Of a DNA stretch of 7,826 nucleotides, positions 1-6,098 are shown piece after piece. The stretch lies in the NCBI GenBank assembly GCA_041654095.1, contig JBAZED010000023.1, forward strand, positions 1 through 7,826. Direction: 5' to 3'. Position numbers and translations under genes: made by a program. This DNA comes from UBA1424 sp041654095. GTDB lineage: Bacteria > Bacillota_I > Bacilli_A > RFN20 > CAG-826. The notes beneath the pieces were generated by a model. That model did no database searches. It was not told the origin of the DNA and worked only from the letters and a program-made list of their open reading frames with translations. Each line of letters opens with the position of its first letter. The first letter of the stretch is position 1.

Positions 1-531
1 AATTATTTCTCTTGGACCGATGAAGAATATCCTTCGATTTTTCGTTTTTGAGATGATGTTATCAAACGTCGGCCAGAGGCTGTTCGAATATCCTCTCGCG
101 ACTAAGAGCTTCGCCACGTCGAGACTTGTCCAAAAGTCATTGTTTGGTAGATCTTTAGTGTTAATTTGGTACCCAGCTTCCTGAAGCTCGGTTATCAACG
201 CGGTCACTCCCGCCTTCATTTTGACATGATGTTCTTTTATCTTTTCCTTCATCATATCGACATCGAAGCCATATGCCAAAATATGGCAAGCGGTATAGTT
301 GTTTGCGAAAGAAAGCGGACATTCCGCGAGCGAGGTTGAAAATTCAACCCCGGATAAAAAGATTATGCCCTTTTCGTCGCATCGCTTTTTAGCTTCTTCA
401 AGTCCAGAGATGGTATCGTGATCGGTCAGCGAAATTAACTCAAGACCATCTTCGGCTAGGATATCGATTAATGTCGAGGGTGGATTTGCGCCGTCGCTTT
501 GGTTGGAATGGCAGTGAAGGTTGATGCGCAT
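1..531 (-). CDS. PHP-domain phosphoesterase, N-terminal 177 residues (3' end outside window)
   Basis: The minus frame stays open from the ATG at 531 to the window edge. The protein starts MRINLHCHSNQSDG, the classic PHP metal-binding motif (H6, H8, D13), followed by LTDHDT (D37, H38, D39), GVEFS (E63) and CHILAYG (H83). This order matches the TrpH/YciV group (5'-3' exoribonuclease RNase AM and nucleoside bisphosphate phosphatases), cytosolic enzymes that hydrolyse phosphoesters with a metal cluster. Family members are about 270-290 residues, so roughly the last third is missing. An in-frame ATG at 552 would add seven residues (MLYNVSI). It is disfavoured because it lies upstream of the likely -10 box at 541-546 and PHP proteins normally begin right at this histidine motif. 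No Shine-Dalgarno precedes the 531 start. Family assignment is solid; the exact substrate is not. Confidence 0.9.
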   Translation of the reverse strand, partial: MRINLHCHSNQSDGANPPSTLIDILAEDGLELISLTDHDTISGLEEAKKRCDEKGIIFLSGVEFSTSLAECPLSFANNYTACHILAYGFDVDMMKEKIKEHHVKMKAGVTALITELQEAGYQINTKDLPNNDFWTSLDVAKLLVARGYSNSLWPTFDNIISKTKNRRIFFIGPREII

Positions 532-540
532 AATAGAAAC

Positions 541-569
541 ATTATATAGCATTAGTAGAACAAAAGTTC
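541..569 (-). promoter_or_regulatory. Candidate promoter of the PHP gene
   Basis: On the minus strand a perfect TATAAT (541-546) lies nine bases before the ATG at 531. A weak -35 (GAACTT, 564-569) sits 17 bases upstream of it. Transcription would start about two to four bases before the ATG, so the mRNA would be leaderless or nearly so, in keeping with the absence of a ribosome binding site. Confidence 0.5.
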
Positions 570-571
570 TA
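556..571. promoter_or_regulatory. LexA/SOS-box-like palindrome in the PHP promoter
   Basis: TAGAACAAAAGTTCTA is a perfect 6+4+6 inverted repeat. Its core, GAAC-N4-GTTC, is the invariant core of the Gram-positive LexA (DinR) box, although the outer bases are A/T rather than the consensus C/G. It overlaps the -35 and the spacer of the predicted PHP promoter, where a repressor would block RNA polymerase. On the plus strand the repeat is followed by five Ts, so it could instead be a weak terminator, but no plus-strand gene precedes it. Confidence 0.45.
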
Positions 572-651
572 TTTTTGAGAATCCTCAATTATTCATTCTT
601 TGTTTTACAAATACATCAGAAAAATTCACGCCATTTTTTGTTTTTAATTGG

Positions 652-680
652 AAAAGACTAACAGGGGTTTTTGGTCTTTT
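652..680 (-). terminator. Weak hairpin at the end of the flavin reductase gene
   Basis: AAAAGAC (652-658) and GTCTTTT (674-680) can pair around a 15-base loop, and the hairpin touches the reductase stop codon at 680-682. The stem is short and AT-rich, and the Ts belong to the stem rather than following it, so termination would be inefficient. It is the only hairpin seen between the reductase and PHP genes. Confidence 0.25.
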
Positions 681-2734
681 TATAATCTCATTCCGACATC
701 CCAAGCCCGCCAAATGACACTCCTGAGATTTCCGACACTTAAGCAATCGCCAACTAGTTGGACTTTTGAACTTTCCTTCGCAACTGGTGTCGGCGTAAAG
801 CCGATCGACATGATGACGGAATCAGCCTTGATATTGACGATTTCACCATCTTTATCAATTCCGACTAATCCATCGTCTTTTACTTCTGATACTTTGGTCT
901 CGAGATAAACAGGGACCTTATGTAAGGCGAAGTACTCGCGCAAGAAGGAGCTGTTTGCCAAACAAACGCCTTTTGTCGCAATCAAGTCATTTTTCATCTC
1001 GACGATGATTGGATTCTTGCCTTTGAGATGCAAGTCATAAGCGATTTCGCATCCGGTTAGACCGCCACCGACGACGATGACCGTCTCACCGACCTTTTTA
1101 TCCCCCGTCAAATAATCTTTGACCTCGATGCATTTATCAATTCCGGGAATAGGGGGCATCTTGGCTTTCGAACCGGTCGCGACGACGATTTTGTCGGCCT
1201 TGATCATATCGAGGTTTTTGATCTCGGTGTTCAGCCTGACATCGATACCCATATCCTTCATCTCTTTGCGATACCAATGAAGGAGGGCTCTCTCTTTTTC
1301 TTTGAAAGGCGGATTGGAAGCGTATTTGAAGACGCCGCCTAGCGCATCGCTTTTTTCATACAGGACGACATTGTGGCCGCGCATGGTCGCGACACGAGCG
1401 ACTTCCATGCCGCCGATGCCACCTCCTATGATGGCGATGTCTTTTTTCTTAGCGGCCGGCCTGACATAGTATTTATTACTCTGCATCGTCTCGGCGTTAA
1501 TCGCGCAGCGCGCCATATGCAATGTATCATGCAAGTCTTGGTCGTTCGCGACGCCTTTATAATGGCCGATATTGAAGCAGCCGTTATGGCAGGTGATGCA
1601 AGGGCGAATCTTATCTTCCTTGCCTTCCATCAACTTGGTCACCCATTCGGCATCAGCTAAGAACTGACGGGCGACACCCATGCCATCGATATGGCCTTCG
1701 CCGATTGATTTAGCCGCGGCATCCGGTTCCATTCTCCCGGCCGCCACGACGGGGATATCGACGAACTTTTTGATATGTTCGGCATATTCGAGGTTGCAGT
1801 TATGCGGCATGTATCCCGGGGGATGAGCCCAATACCAAGCATCATAAGTTCCGTTATCGCAGTTCAGCATGTCATAGCCGGCATCCTGCAGGTACTTCGC
1901 GGCTTTTTCACTCTCTTCCATGTCTCGTCCGACTTCGACGTATTGTTCACCGGGTAAAGCTCCGGAACGGAAACCTTTTGTCTTTGAGACGATGGAATAT
2001 CGGAGGCTGACGGGATAGTCGCTACCGCATTCCTTTTTAATAGCCTTGACAATTTCAACCGGGAAGCGATAGCGATTCTCGAACGAACCGCCGTATTCAT
2101 CGGTTCTGTGATTGACGTATTTCAATGTAAATTGGTCGAGTAAATAACCTTCGTGCACAGCGTGAACTTCGACGCCGTCGACACCGGCGTCTTTACACAA
2201 TTTCGCCGTTTTGGCGAAAGACTCGACGATCTTATTCATTTCTTCGCGGGTTATTTCTCGGGAAGTGATTTTATCTGACCACCGATTCGGATTGGGGCTC
2301 GGTGCCGCGCATAAATAGTCGACATCGATCATCGGCTTGGCCAAGACTTTTAATATCTTGTTAGTCCCGATCAACTCCATGATGGGGGAGACCGCCATCG
2401 AACGGCCGAAACCCGCCGTTAGTTGAACGAACATCTTGGCTCCCGTTTGATGGATTTCATCCATGAACGGTTTAAGTTTCTTAAAAGCGCCCTTGCTTTT
2501 GTGGAGCCACTGTCCGCCCATCGGATTCTTAAGCGGGGCGATGCCAGGAAGTATCAGGCCGACGTTATTTTTTGCTCTCTCCAGCAAAAAATGGGCAGCC
2601 TCTTGATCGAAATGTGGTGTTTCCATCCAACCGAAAATAGATGTCCCGCCCATGGAGGTCATGACAATGCGATTTTTGATCTCGACATCGCCGATCTTCC
2701 AAGGCGTAAACAACGGCTTGTAGATTTCTTTCAT
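680..2734 (-). CDS. NADH:flavin oxidoreductase, 2-enoate / 2,4-dienoyl-CoA reductase type
   Basis: This is a 684-residue three-part flavoenzyme of usual family length (about 670). Residues 1-375 form the FMN-binding TIM barrel, with VEVHAVHEGYLLDQF (188-202) and the RTDEYGG signature (210-216). C379, C382, C386 and C410 are the expected 4Fe-4S ligands. Residues 430-684 hold two nucleotide-binding folds, IIGGGIGG (435-442) for FAD and VVGGGLTG (554-561) for NAD(P)H, closing with VGDC (661-664). The family passes hydride from NAD(P)H via FAD and Fe-S to FMN and reduces activated C=C bonds in the cytosol. The HAVHEGY stretch is closer to clostridial 2-enoate reductase and BaiCD/BaiH than to E. 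coli FadH. The start has a strong AAGGGG (2743-2749). It is divergent from the aconitase X operon, which makes an unsaturated-acid substrate plausible. Substrate unproven. Confidence 0.9.
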   Translation of the reverse strand: MKEIYKPLFTPWKIGDVEIKNRIVMTSMGGTSIFGWMETPHFDQEAAHFLLERAKNNVGLILPGIAPLKNPMGGQWLHKSKGAFKKLKPFMDEIHQTGAKMFVQLTAGFGRSMAVSPIMELIGTNKILKVLAKPMIDVDYLCAAPSPNPNRWSDKITSREITREEMNKIVESFAKTAKLCKDAGVDGVEVHAVHEGYLLDQFTLKYVNHRTDEYGGSFENRYRFPVEIVKAIKKECGSDYPVSLRYSIVSKTKGFRSGALPGEQYVEVGRDMEESEKAAKYLQDAGYDMLNCDNGTYDAWYWAHPPGYMPHNCNLEYAEHIKKFVDIPVVAAGRMEPDAAAKSIGEGHIDGMGVARQFLADAEWVTKLMEGKEDKIRPCITCHNGCFNIGHYKGVANDQDLHDTLHMARCAINAETMQSNKYYVRPAAKKKDIAIIGGGIGGMEVARVATMRGHNVVLYEKSDALGGVFKYASNPPFKEKERALLHWYRKEMKDMGIDVRLNTEIKNLDMIKADKIVVATGSKAKMPPIPGIDKCIEVKDYLTGDKKVGETVIVVGGGLTGCEIAYDLHLKGKNPIIVEMKNDLIATKGVCLANSSFLREYFALHKVPVYLETKVSEVKDDGLVGIDKDGEIVNIKADSVIMSIGFTPTPVAKESSKVQLVGDCLSVGNLRSVIWRAWDVGMRL

Positions 2735-2867
2735 AGTTGTATCCCCTTTGTATTTATTGTAATGCTTTTGATGGTTATTTTGGTAATAGTTCTTCCAAAA
2801 ACCACCGCAAAAGTGCCTTGAACAATACGAGCCGGGATGTCACTATTATGATAAAGAGGGCAAACAT
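2735..2867. promoter_or_regulatory. Divergent intergenic region between reductase and aconitase X operon
   Basis: These 133 bases must hold both 5' ends. On the minus side there is a TACAAT -10 candidate (2756-2761) without a convincing -35, then AAGGGG before the reductase ATG. On the plus side TTGAAC (2818-2823) and TATTAT (2844-2849) are separated by 20 bases, longer than ideal, followed by AGAGGG (2855-2860) seven bases before the aconitase X ATG. I found no clear palindromic operator. Divergent control by one regulator is possible but not shown. Confidence 0.4.
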
Positions 2868-4163
2868 ATGTATGAACCAAAGATGAAGTTAACTGCTGAA
2901 CAGCGGGATATTTTAGCTGGTCAACAAGGCGAGATCAAAGCTAAAATCATGGAGACGATCGTCATGTTCGGCGACCTCTTTGAAGCGCCGAGGCTCGTGC
3001 CTGTCACGCATCACGGCGGACACCTCGTCACGTCGTTTGGCATCGGCTTATTAAAGCCTTTGTTTAAGACGATGGACCGCCTCAACGAAGCCGATATCAA
3101 ATCTCTCGGCAAGTTCACGGTGGATCCACGTCCGCTAGACTACGAAAACGTCAAAGTCAATCTCTTGGAGCGGCTCGTCTTCTCAAAAATTCTCTACAGC
3201 CAGCAGAAGCGCTACGAAGGGCAGCTGATGAAAGTCGGCCTCCGCGACGAGAACGCTTTTACATGCGCCTGCTATCTAGATGAAGTCGGCAACATTCCTA
3301 AGTACGGCGATGTTCTCTCGTGGGCCGAATCGAGTGCGGTCGTCTACGCCAACTCGATATTAGGCGCGAGATGTAACCGCAATAGCGGGATGCTCGACCT
3401 CTTCGGATCGATCATCGGCTATGTTCCCGAATTTGGCTTATTGACCGACCAAGGTCGCAAGGCCAGCTGGAAAGTAACCGTTAAGACGAGCAAACTTCCC
3501 GAAGCCCAGATTCTCGGAAGTGCGATTGGCATGAAAGTTATGGAAGACGTCCCGTATGTCATCGGTCTCGATAAATTCTTGGGCACCGAATTAAATGAAG
3601 ACGTTCGCGGATATTTCAAAGACTTCGGAGCGGCGACCGCCTCAAATGGCGCGGTCGGTCTCTATCACATCGATAACCTGACGCCGGAAGCCAAGAAACT
3701 CGGATTGAGCCTAATAAAAGAAGGCGCAAAGGAATACGTCATCGACGATGCCGAAATCGAACGCGTCTACAAGTCCTATCCGATCATGTGGAAGAAGAAA
3801 GATAAAGAAGGCAACCTCGTCTTCATCGGCTGCCCGCACTTGACCTTCAAACAAATCAACGATTGGACCGATAAAATCGTCGCCGGCTTAAAAGGGAACG
3901 GTCGCCGCAAAGTCAAAGTTCGCACGATCATGACGACGGCTCCCGATGTTGCGGCAAAGTTCAAAAAGACGCCGAAATATGACGAACTGATCGCCACCGG
4001 TGTCAAAGTCGCCTCGATTTGTCCGCTGATGTATACCAACAATCCTCTTACTAAAGTAAGGAGAATCATGACGAGCTCGAATAAGTTAAGGACCTATTCA
4101 ATCGCCCGTTATTATAAAGACCAAGAGATACTGGATTATCTCGTCGGAAAGGCGGTTAAATAG
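2868..4163 (+). CDS. Aconitase X large (catalytic) subunit
   Basis: The 431-residue protein matches the AcnX catalytic domain from end to end. It shows FTCACYLDEVGN (131-142), WAESSAVVYANSILGARCNR (152-171), GCPHL (321-325) and ICPLMY (384-389). C133 or C135, C322 and C385 sit where the family has its Fe-S ligands. AcnX enzymes are cytosolic Fe-S dehydratases. Characterised members dehydrate cis-3-hydroxy-L-proline (bacteria) or mevalonate 5-phosphate (archaea). Here catalytic and swivel domains are separate genes, the split (type II) architecture. AGAGGG lies seven bases before the ATG, supporting this start; M6 (MKLTAEQ), where many homologues begin, is the alternative. The partner subunit follows after one base. 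No proline racemase, hydroxyproline or mevalonate gene is nearby, so the substrate is open. Confidence 0.92.
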   Translation: MYEPKMKLTAEQRDILAGQQGEIKAKIMETIVMFGDLFEAPRLVPVTHHGGHLVTSFGIGLLKPLFKTMDRLNEADIKSLGKFTVDPRPLDYENVKVNLLERLVFSKILYSQQKRYEGQLMKVGLRDENAFTCACYLDEVGNIPKYGDVLSWAESSAVVYANSILGARCNRNSGMLDLFGSIIGYVPEFGLLTDQGRKASWKVTVKTSKLPEAQILGSAIGMKVMEDVPYVIGLDKFLGTELNEDVRGYFKDFGAATASNGAVGLYHIDNLTPEAKKLGLSLIKEGAKEYVIDDAEIERVYKSYPIMWKKKDKEGNLVFIGCPHLTFKQINDWTDKIVAGLKGNGRRKVKVRTIMTTAPDVAAKFKKTPKYDELIATGVKVASICPLMYTNNPLTKVRRIMTSSNKLRTYSIARYYKDQEILDYLVGKAVK

Positions 4164-4164
4164 C

Positions 4165-4608
4165 ATGAAAGAATTCAAGGGCCGAGTTCTCGCTCCCGGA
4201 TACTTTAAGGGCGAAGCCATCGTCTCCCATCAAGGCGTCAATACTCTAGCGACTTTCCAAAAGAGCGCTTTAAAGAACGCCAAAGAAGTTTTGGCCTCCG
4301 ATCAAAATAATCCCGACATCTTCGAAAAGAACATCACCGGTAAAGCTCTGTGCTTGCCGATTACGATTGGCTCGACGACCGGCGGCCTCGTTATTCAAAC
4401 CGTCTGTTCAATGGGTATCAATCCCGCTTGTTTCCTCTTCAGCGAGCATATCGACAGCCTTGCCGCGAGCGGCATCGTCCTCGCCCGCATTTGGGAAGAC
4501 AGCAAAGTCATCGCCATCGATCAACTCGGAAAAGAATTTTTAGCCACCGTTAAAACCGGCGATACGCTAGAAGTCAAAGAAGACGGTTCAGTTACGATAA
4601 TTGTTTAA
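4165..4608 (+). CDS. Aconitase X small (swivel-domain, DUF126) subunit
   Basis: At 147 residues this is the usual size of a stand-alone AcnX swivel subunit, which closes over the large subunit to complete the active site. Recognisable stretches are GRVLAPGYFKGEAIVS (6-21), LCLPITIGSTTGGLVIQ (62-78) and HIDSLAASGIVLARIW (95-110). The loop carrying the catalytic serine in many relatives reads GRGS; here it is IGSTTGG, leaving S70, T71 or T72 as candidates and lacking the arginine. That may reflect a sub-clade with another substrate. One base separates the ATG from the upstream stop, with AGGCGG inside the end of the large-subunit gene, so translation is probably coupled. It is the last clear gene of this operon before the AT-rich segment. 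Confidence 0.88.
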   Translation: MKEFKGRVLAPGYFKGEAIVSHQGVNTLATFQKSALKNAKEVLASDQNNPDIFEKNITGKALCLPITIGSTTGGLVIQTVCSMGINPACFLFSEHIDSLAASGIVLARIWEDSKVIAIDQLGKEFLATVKTGDTLEVKEDGSVTIIV

Positions 4609-4701
4609 TAAAACATTATGAAAGCAGAATTAATAGTAAAAAACCTTGATAGTTATATAAGAATTATATAAAAAATAATTATCAATCATATTATTATTGT
4701 A

Positions 4702-4731
4702 TTTACATATTCATATACTTATGTTAATAAT
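4702..4731 (+). promoter_or_regulatory. Candidate promoter for the structured RNA
   Basis: TTTACA (4702-4707, five of six consensus bases) and AATAAT (4726-4731, five of six) are 18 bases apart. An overlapping TAATAA with an upstream TG (4723-4724) offers a 17-base spacer and an extended -10. Initiation would fall near 4738, just before the first hairpin of the RNA. No open reading frame with a ribosome binding site follows on this strand before the terminator, which argues for a non-coding product. Confidence 0.5.
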
Positions 4732-4737
4732 ATAGAT

Positions 4738-4867
4738 GTAAAAGTGGCAGATATTTCTGCCCCCAAGTTCGCTTGAGCTCAAGTAGCGAATCATGGTATT
4801 TCACCTAGAGAATAGAGCATTCTCATATAGGATGAACTTTCTGGGCCACAATTATTGTGGCCTTTTT
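4738..4867 (+). ncRNA. Candidate structured small RNA of about 130 nt, class unrecognised
   Basis: Four hairpins follow one another. H1 is GGCAGA-TATT-TCTGCC (4746-4761). H2 has TTCGCT/AGCGAA (4768-4773, 4785-4790), extendable by CCA/TGG (4763-4765, 4794-4796), with an alternative 12-base palindrome CTTGAGCTCAAG inside it. H3 is long: TTCACCTAGAGAAT (4800-4813) pairs with ATTCTC, TAGG and TGAA (4819-4836), interrupted by an ATA loop and a bulged A. H4 is the terminator. A promoter lies just upstream. The next gene downstream runs the opposite way, so this is not a riboswitch for an adjacent plus-strand gene. It does not match my knowledge of tmRNA, SRP RNA, RNase P RNA, 6S RNA or T-box leaders. 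It could be a free sRNA or the structured 3' UTR of the aconitase X operon. Confidence 0.5.
4844..4867 (+). terminator. Strong rho-independent terminator
   Basis: GGCCACAA (4844-4851), a TTA loop and TTGTGGCC (4855-4862) make a perfect eight-base-pair stem followed by TTTTT (4863-4867). It ends the structured RNA and is also the first strong stop for read-through from the aconitase X operon. On the minus strand the stem forms but lacks a T-run. The stop codon of the convergent gene (4866-4868) lies inside the T tract. Confidence 0.9.
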
Positions 4868-5345
4868 ATATAAATTTATTTTCGTTATTTTTAGTAACGG
4901 GAAACGCAGTAATGAAATCGTATTTTTTTTGCTTATCTTCAAGGATGATTACATAGCGGTATTTCGAACAATAAACCCTCAATCTATTAGAAAAGGATGG
5001 ATTGCATGTAATCGTAATGTGCATACAAGTAATTGGCTTGCAGCTATCTAAAATCGCAAATATCAGCATGCATTTCTCGTACCTCTCTATATCTATAACG
5101 CGCTTTTCTGTTTTACTTTTTTGCGAACTTGTCACGTGATGGAAGGATATTATTTCTTTATTCTTGCCAACTGTAACTTGTCCCTTGTCAAATTTAATCT
5201 CAACATTTCTAAAAAAATGTCGTTTTTGAAAAATCTTATTCAAAAAATCCTTTTTAATTCGTTGATGATACTGAGTGTTTGTTTCGCTTTCGTCCTTTTT
5301 ATATTTTTTAGCAATAGCATCACACATGTTATATTCGTTCCCCAT
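4866..5345 (-). CDS. Small protein of unknown function; C-terminus resembles BECR-fold nuclease toxins
   Basis: The protein has 159 residues when started at the ATG at 5345, chosen because a near-perfect GGAGG lies just upstream; the frame is open to 5387, but the start there lacks such a site. No signal peptide or membrane helix is seen. The N-terminal half is lysine-rich and charged. The C-terminal half runs RVIDIERYEKCMLIFAILD (82-100), NRLRVYCSKYRYVIIL (120-135), then YDFITAFPV (142-150). A strand with paired arginines, a YVIIL strand and a closing TAFP strand recalls Barnase/EndoU/ColicinE5-D/RelE-like (BECR) nucleases, with H69-H70, R88, R121, R123 and T146 as possible catalytic residues. 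That is weak inference. The start overlaps the DUF3800 gene by 17 bases, implying coupled translation. Codon use is AT-rich, unlike the flanking genes. Confidence 0.75.
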   Translation of the reverse strand: MGNEYNMCDAIAKKYKKDESETNTQYHQRIKKDFLNKIFQKRHFFRNVEIKFDKGQVTVGKNKEIISFHHVTSSQKSKTEKRVIDIERYEKCMLIFAILDSCKPITCMHITITCNPSFSNRLRVYCSKYRYVIILEDKQKKYDFITAFPVTKNNENKFI

Positions 5346-6054
5346 ATGGCGCCCCCCTCCACACAAAGACGTTATATTTATGCTCACCTAATTGAGTAGA
5401 ATATGTTAGATTTCTCTTTAAAAATTCTCTTTTTATTGTTGCTATTACATCAAGTTTATTGTCGCTTTCTTTAGCTTTTTTCATTTCATATGAAGTTGCG
5501 CCAATAATAATATCAATGCATTGGATGAGTTGGTGATCCGTAGAATCCACGCAGCAAGGATTCGCCCAACTAATGTTCGTATCATAAAAAATTGATTTGC
5601 AGATTTGTTTCAACTCTTCTTCGCTGTGAGTGTTTCGCCGATCTACATTTAATTCAATTCTTTCGATATTGGTGTTATCAAATATTTCGAACACTTTTTT
5701 AATTAAGAGAGTATACATACTTTTATAAAAGGGCTCGTGTTTCAGCAAAAATGTATAATTTTGTTCCTTTTTGTTCGTTGCAATTAGGACCCGTAAAAAT
5801 AATCGATCCTCGCTTCGAATATATTTGATAATTCTTTTAACCATCTCTATATTCTTGCCGTTAATCTTTGACCATTTAATTTCATAATCTGGTCTATATC
5901 CAAATTCATCTTTAATTTTTATAATATTGCTTTCGATTTCCTTTACATCGTTTGTTAAACAATAAGCAGTTCCTAAAACAAAAAAATCATAACCATCGTG
6001 TTTTATCGGGTGGCTTTCGTCACAAAAAAAGCTGAATGAATTGGTTGCCCTCAT
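5329..6054 (-). CDS. DUF3800 domain protein
   Basis: Started at 6054 the protein has 241 residues, typical for DUF3800. The family landmarks are present: FSFFCDES (7-14; D12, E13), EIKWSK (58-63), LNVDRR (135-140; D138) and HQLIQCIDIIIGA (174-186; Q175, D181). The spaced acidic residues resemble an RNase H-like metal site, but no biochemical role is established to my knowledge. The frame is open back to an ATG at 6141, which would add 29 residues. I reject that start because a good minus-strand promoter (6070-6098) lies within that stretch and the DES motif normally sits near the N-terminus. A weak AAGG precedes the 6054 ATG. The last 17 bases overlap the next gene, so the pair forms one unit. 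It is AT-rich and opposite in direction to the flanking metabolic genes. Confidence 0.8.
   Translation of the reverse strand: MRATNSFSFFCDESHPIKHDGYDFFVLGTAYCLTNDVKEIESNIIKIKDEFGYRPDYEIKWSKINGKNIEMVKRIIKYIRSEDRLFLRVLIATNKKEQNYTFLLKHEPFYKSMYTLLIKKVFEIFDNTNIERIELNVDRRNTHSEEELKQICKSIFYDTNISWANPCCVDSTDHQLIQCIDIIIGATSYEMKKAKESDNKLDVIATIKREFLKRNLTYSTQLGEHKYNVFVWRGAPYGERI
5352..5360 (-). promoter_or_regulatory. Ribosome binding site that sets the 5345 start
   Basis: On the minus strand GGAGGGGGG lies six bases before the ATG at 5345 and inside the last codons of the DUF3800 gene. It is the strongest Shine-Dalgarno in the window and suggests the downstream small protein is made efficiently from the bicistronic transcript. 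Confidence 0.75.
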
Positions 6055-6069
6055 ATTTGCCTTGACTAA

Positions 6070-6098
6070 ATAATAAAATAATAATGCACGGTTGACAA
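6070..6098 (-). promoter_or_regulatory. Promoter of the DUF3800 two-gene unit
   Basis: On the minus strand TTGTCA (6093-6098) and TATTAT (6070-6075) each match consensus at five of six positions and are exactly 17 bases apart. Transcription would start near 6063, about nine bases before the ATG at 6054, giving a very short leader. Its -35 overlaps the plus-strand TTGACA at 6092-6097. Confidence 0.7.

Noticed and set aside
1373..2100. Open frames on both strands within the flavin reductase gene
   Set aside because: They are shadows of a well-conserved 684-residue enzyme, with no family motifs or ribosome binding sites of their own.
4653..4671. Duplicate TTATATAA as a mobile-element or CRISPR-like repeat
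   Set aside because: Two palindromic 8-mers three bases apart in very AT-rich DNA are expected by chance, and no further copies or spacers follow.
4738..4867. Type III toxin-antitoxin (ToxIN-like) antitoxin RNA
   Set aside because: There are no tandem RNA repeats, the RNA is convergent rather than upstream of the protein gene, and the 159-residue protein does not look like ToxN, CptN or TenpN.
4738..4867. Riboswitch or T-box leader
   Set aside because: No co-oriented gene follows the terminator for over 1 kb, and no GGUGGNACCRCG T-box sequence or familiar aptamer core is visible.
4857..5399. Plus-strand frames opposite the small protein gene
   Set aside because: They are AT-rich antisense frames without ribosome binding sites, and the minus-strand frame has the strong GGAGG and the operon overlap.
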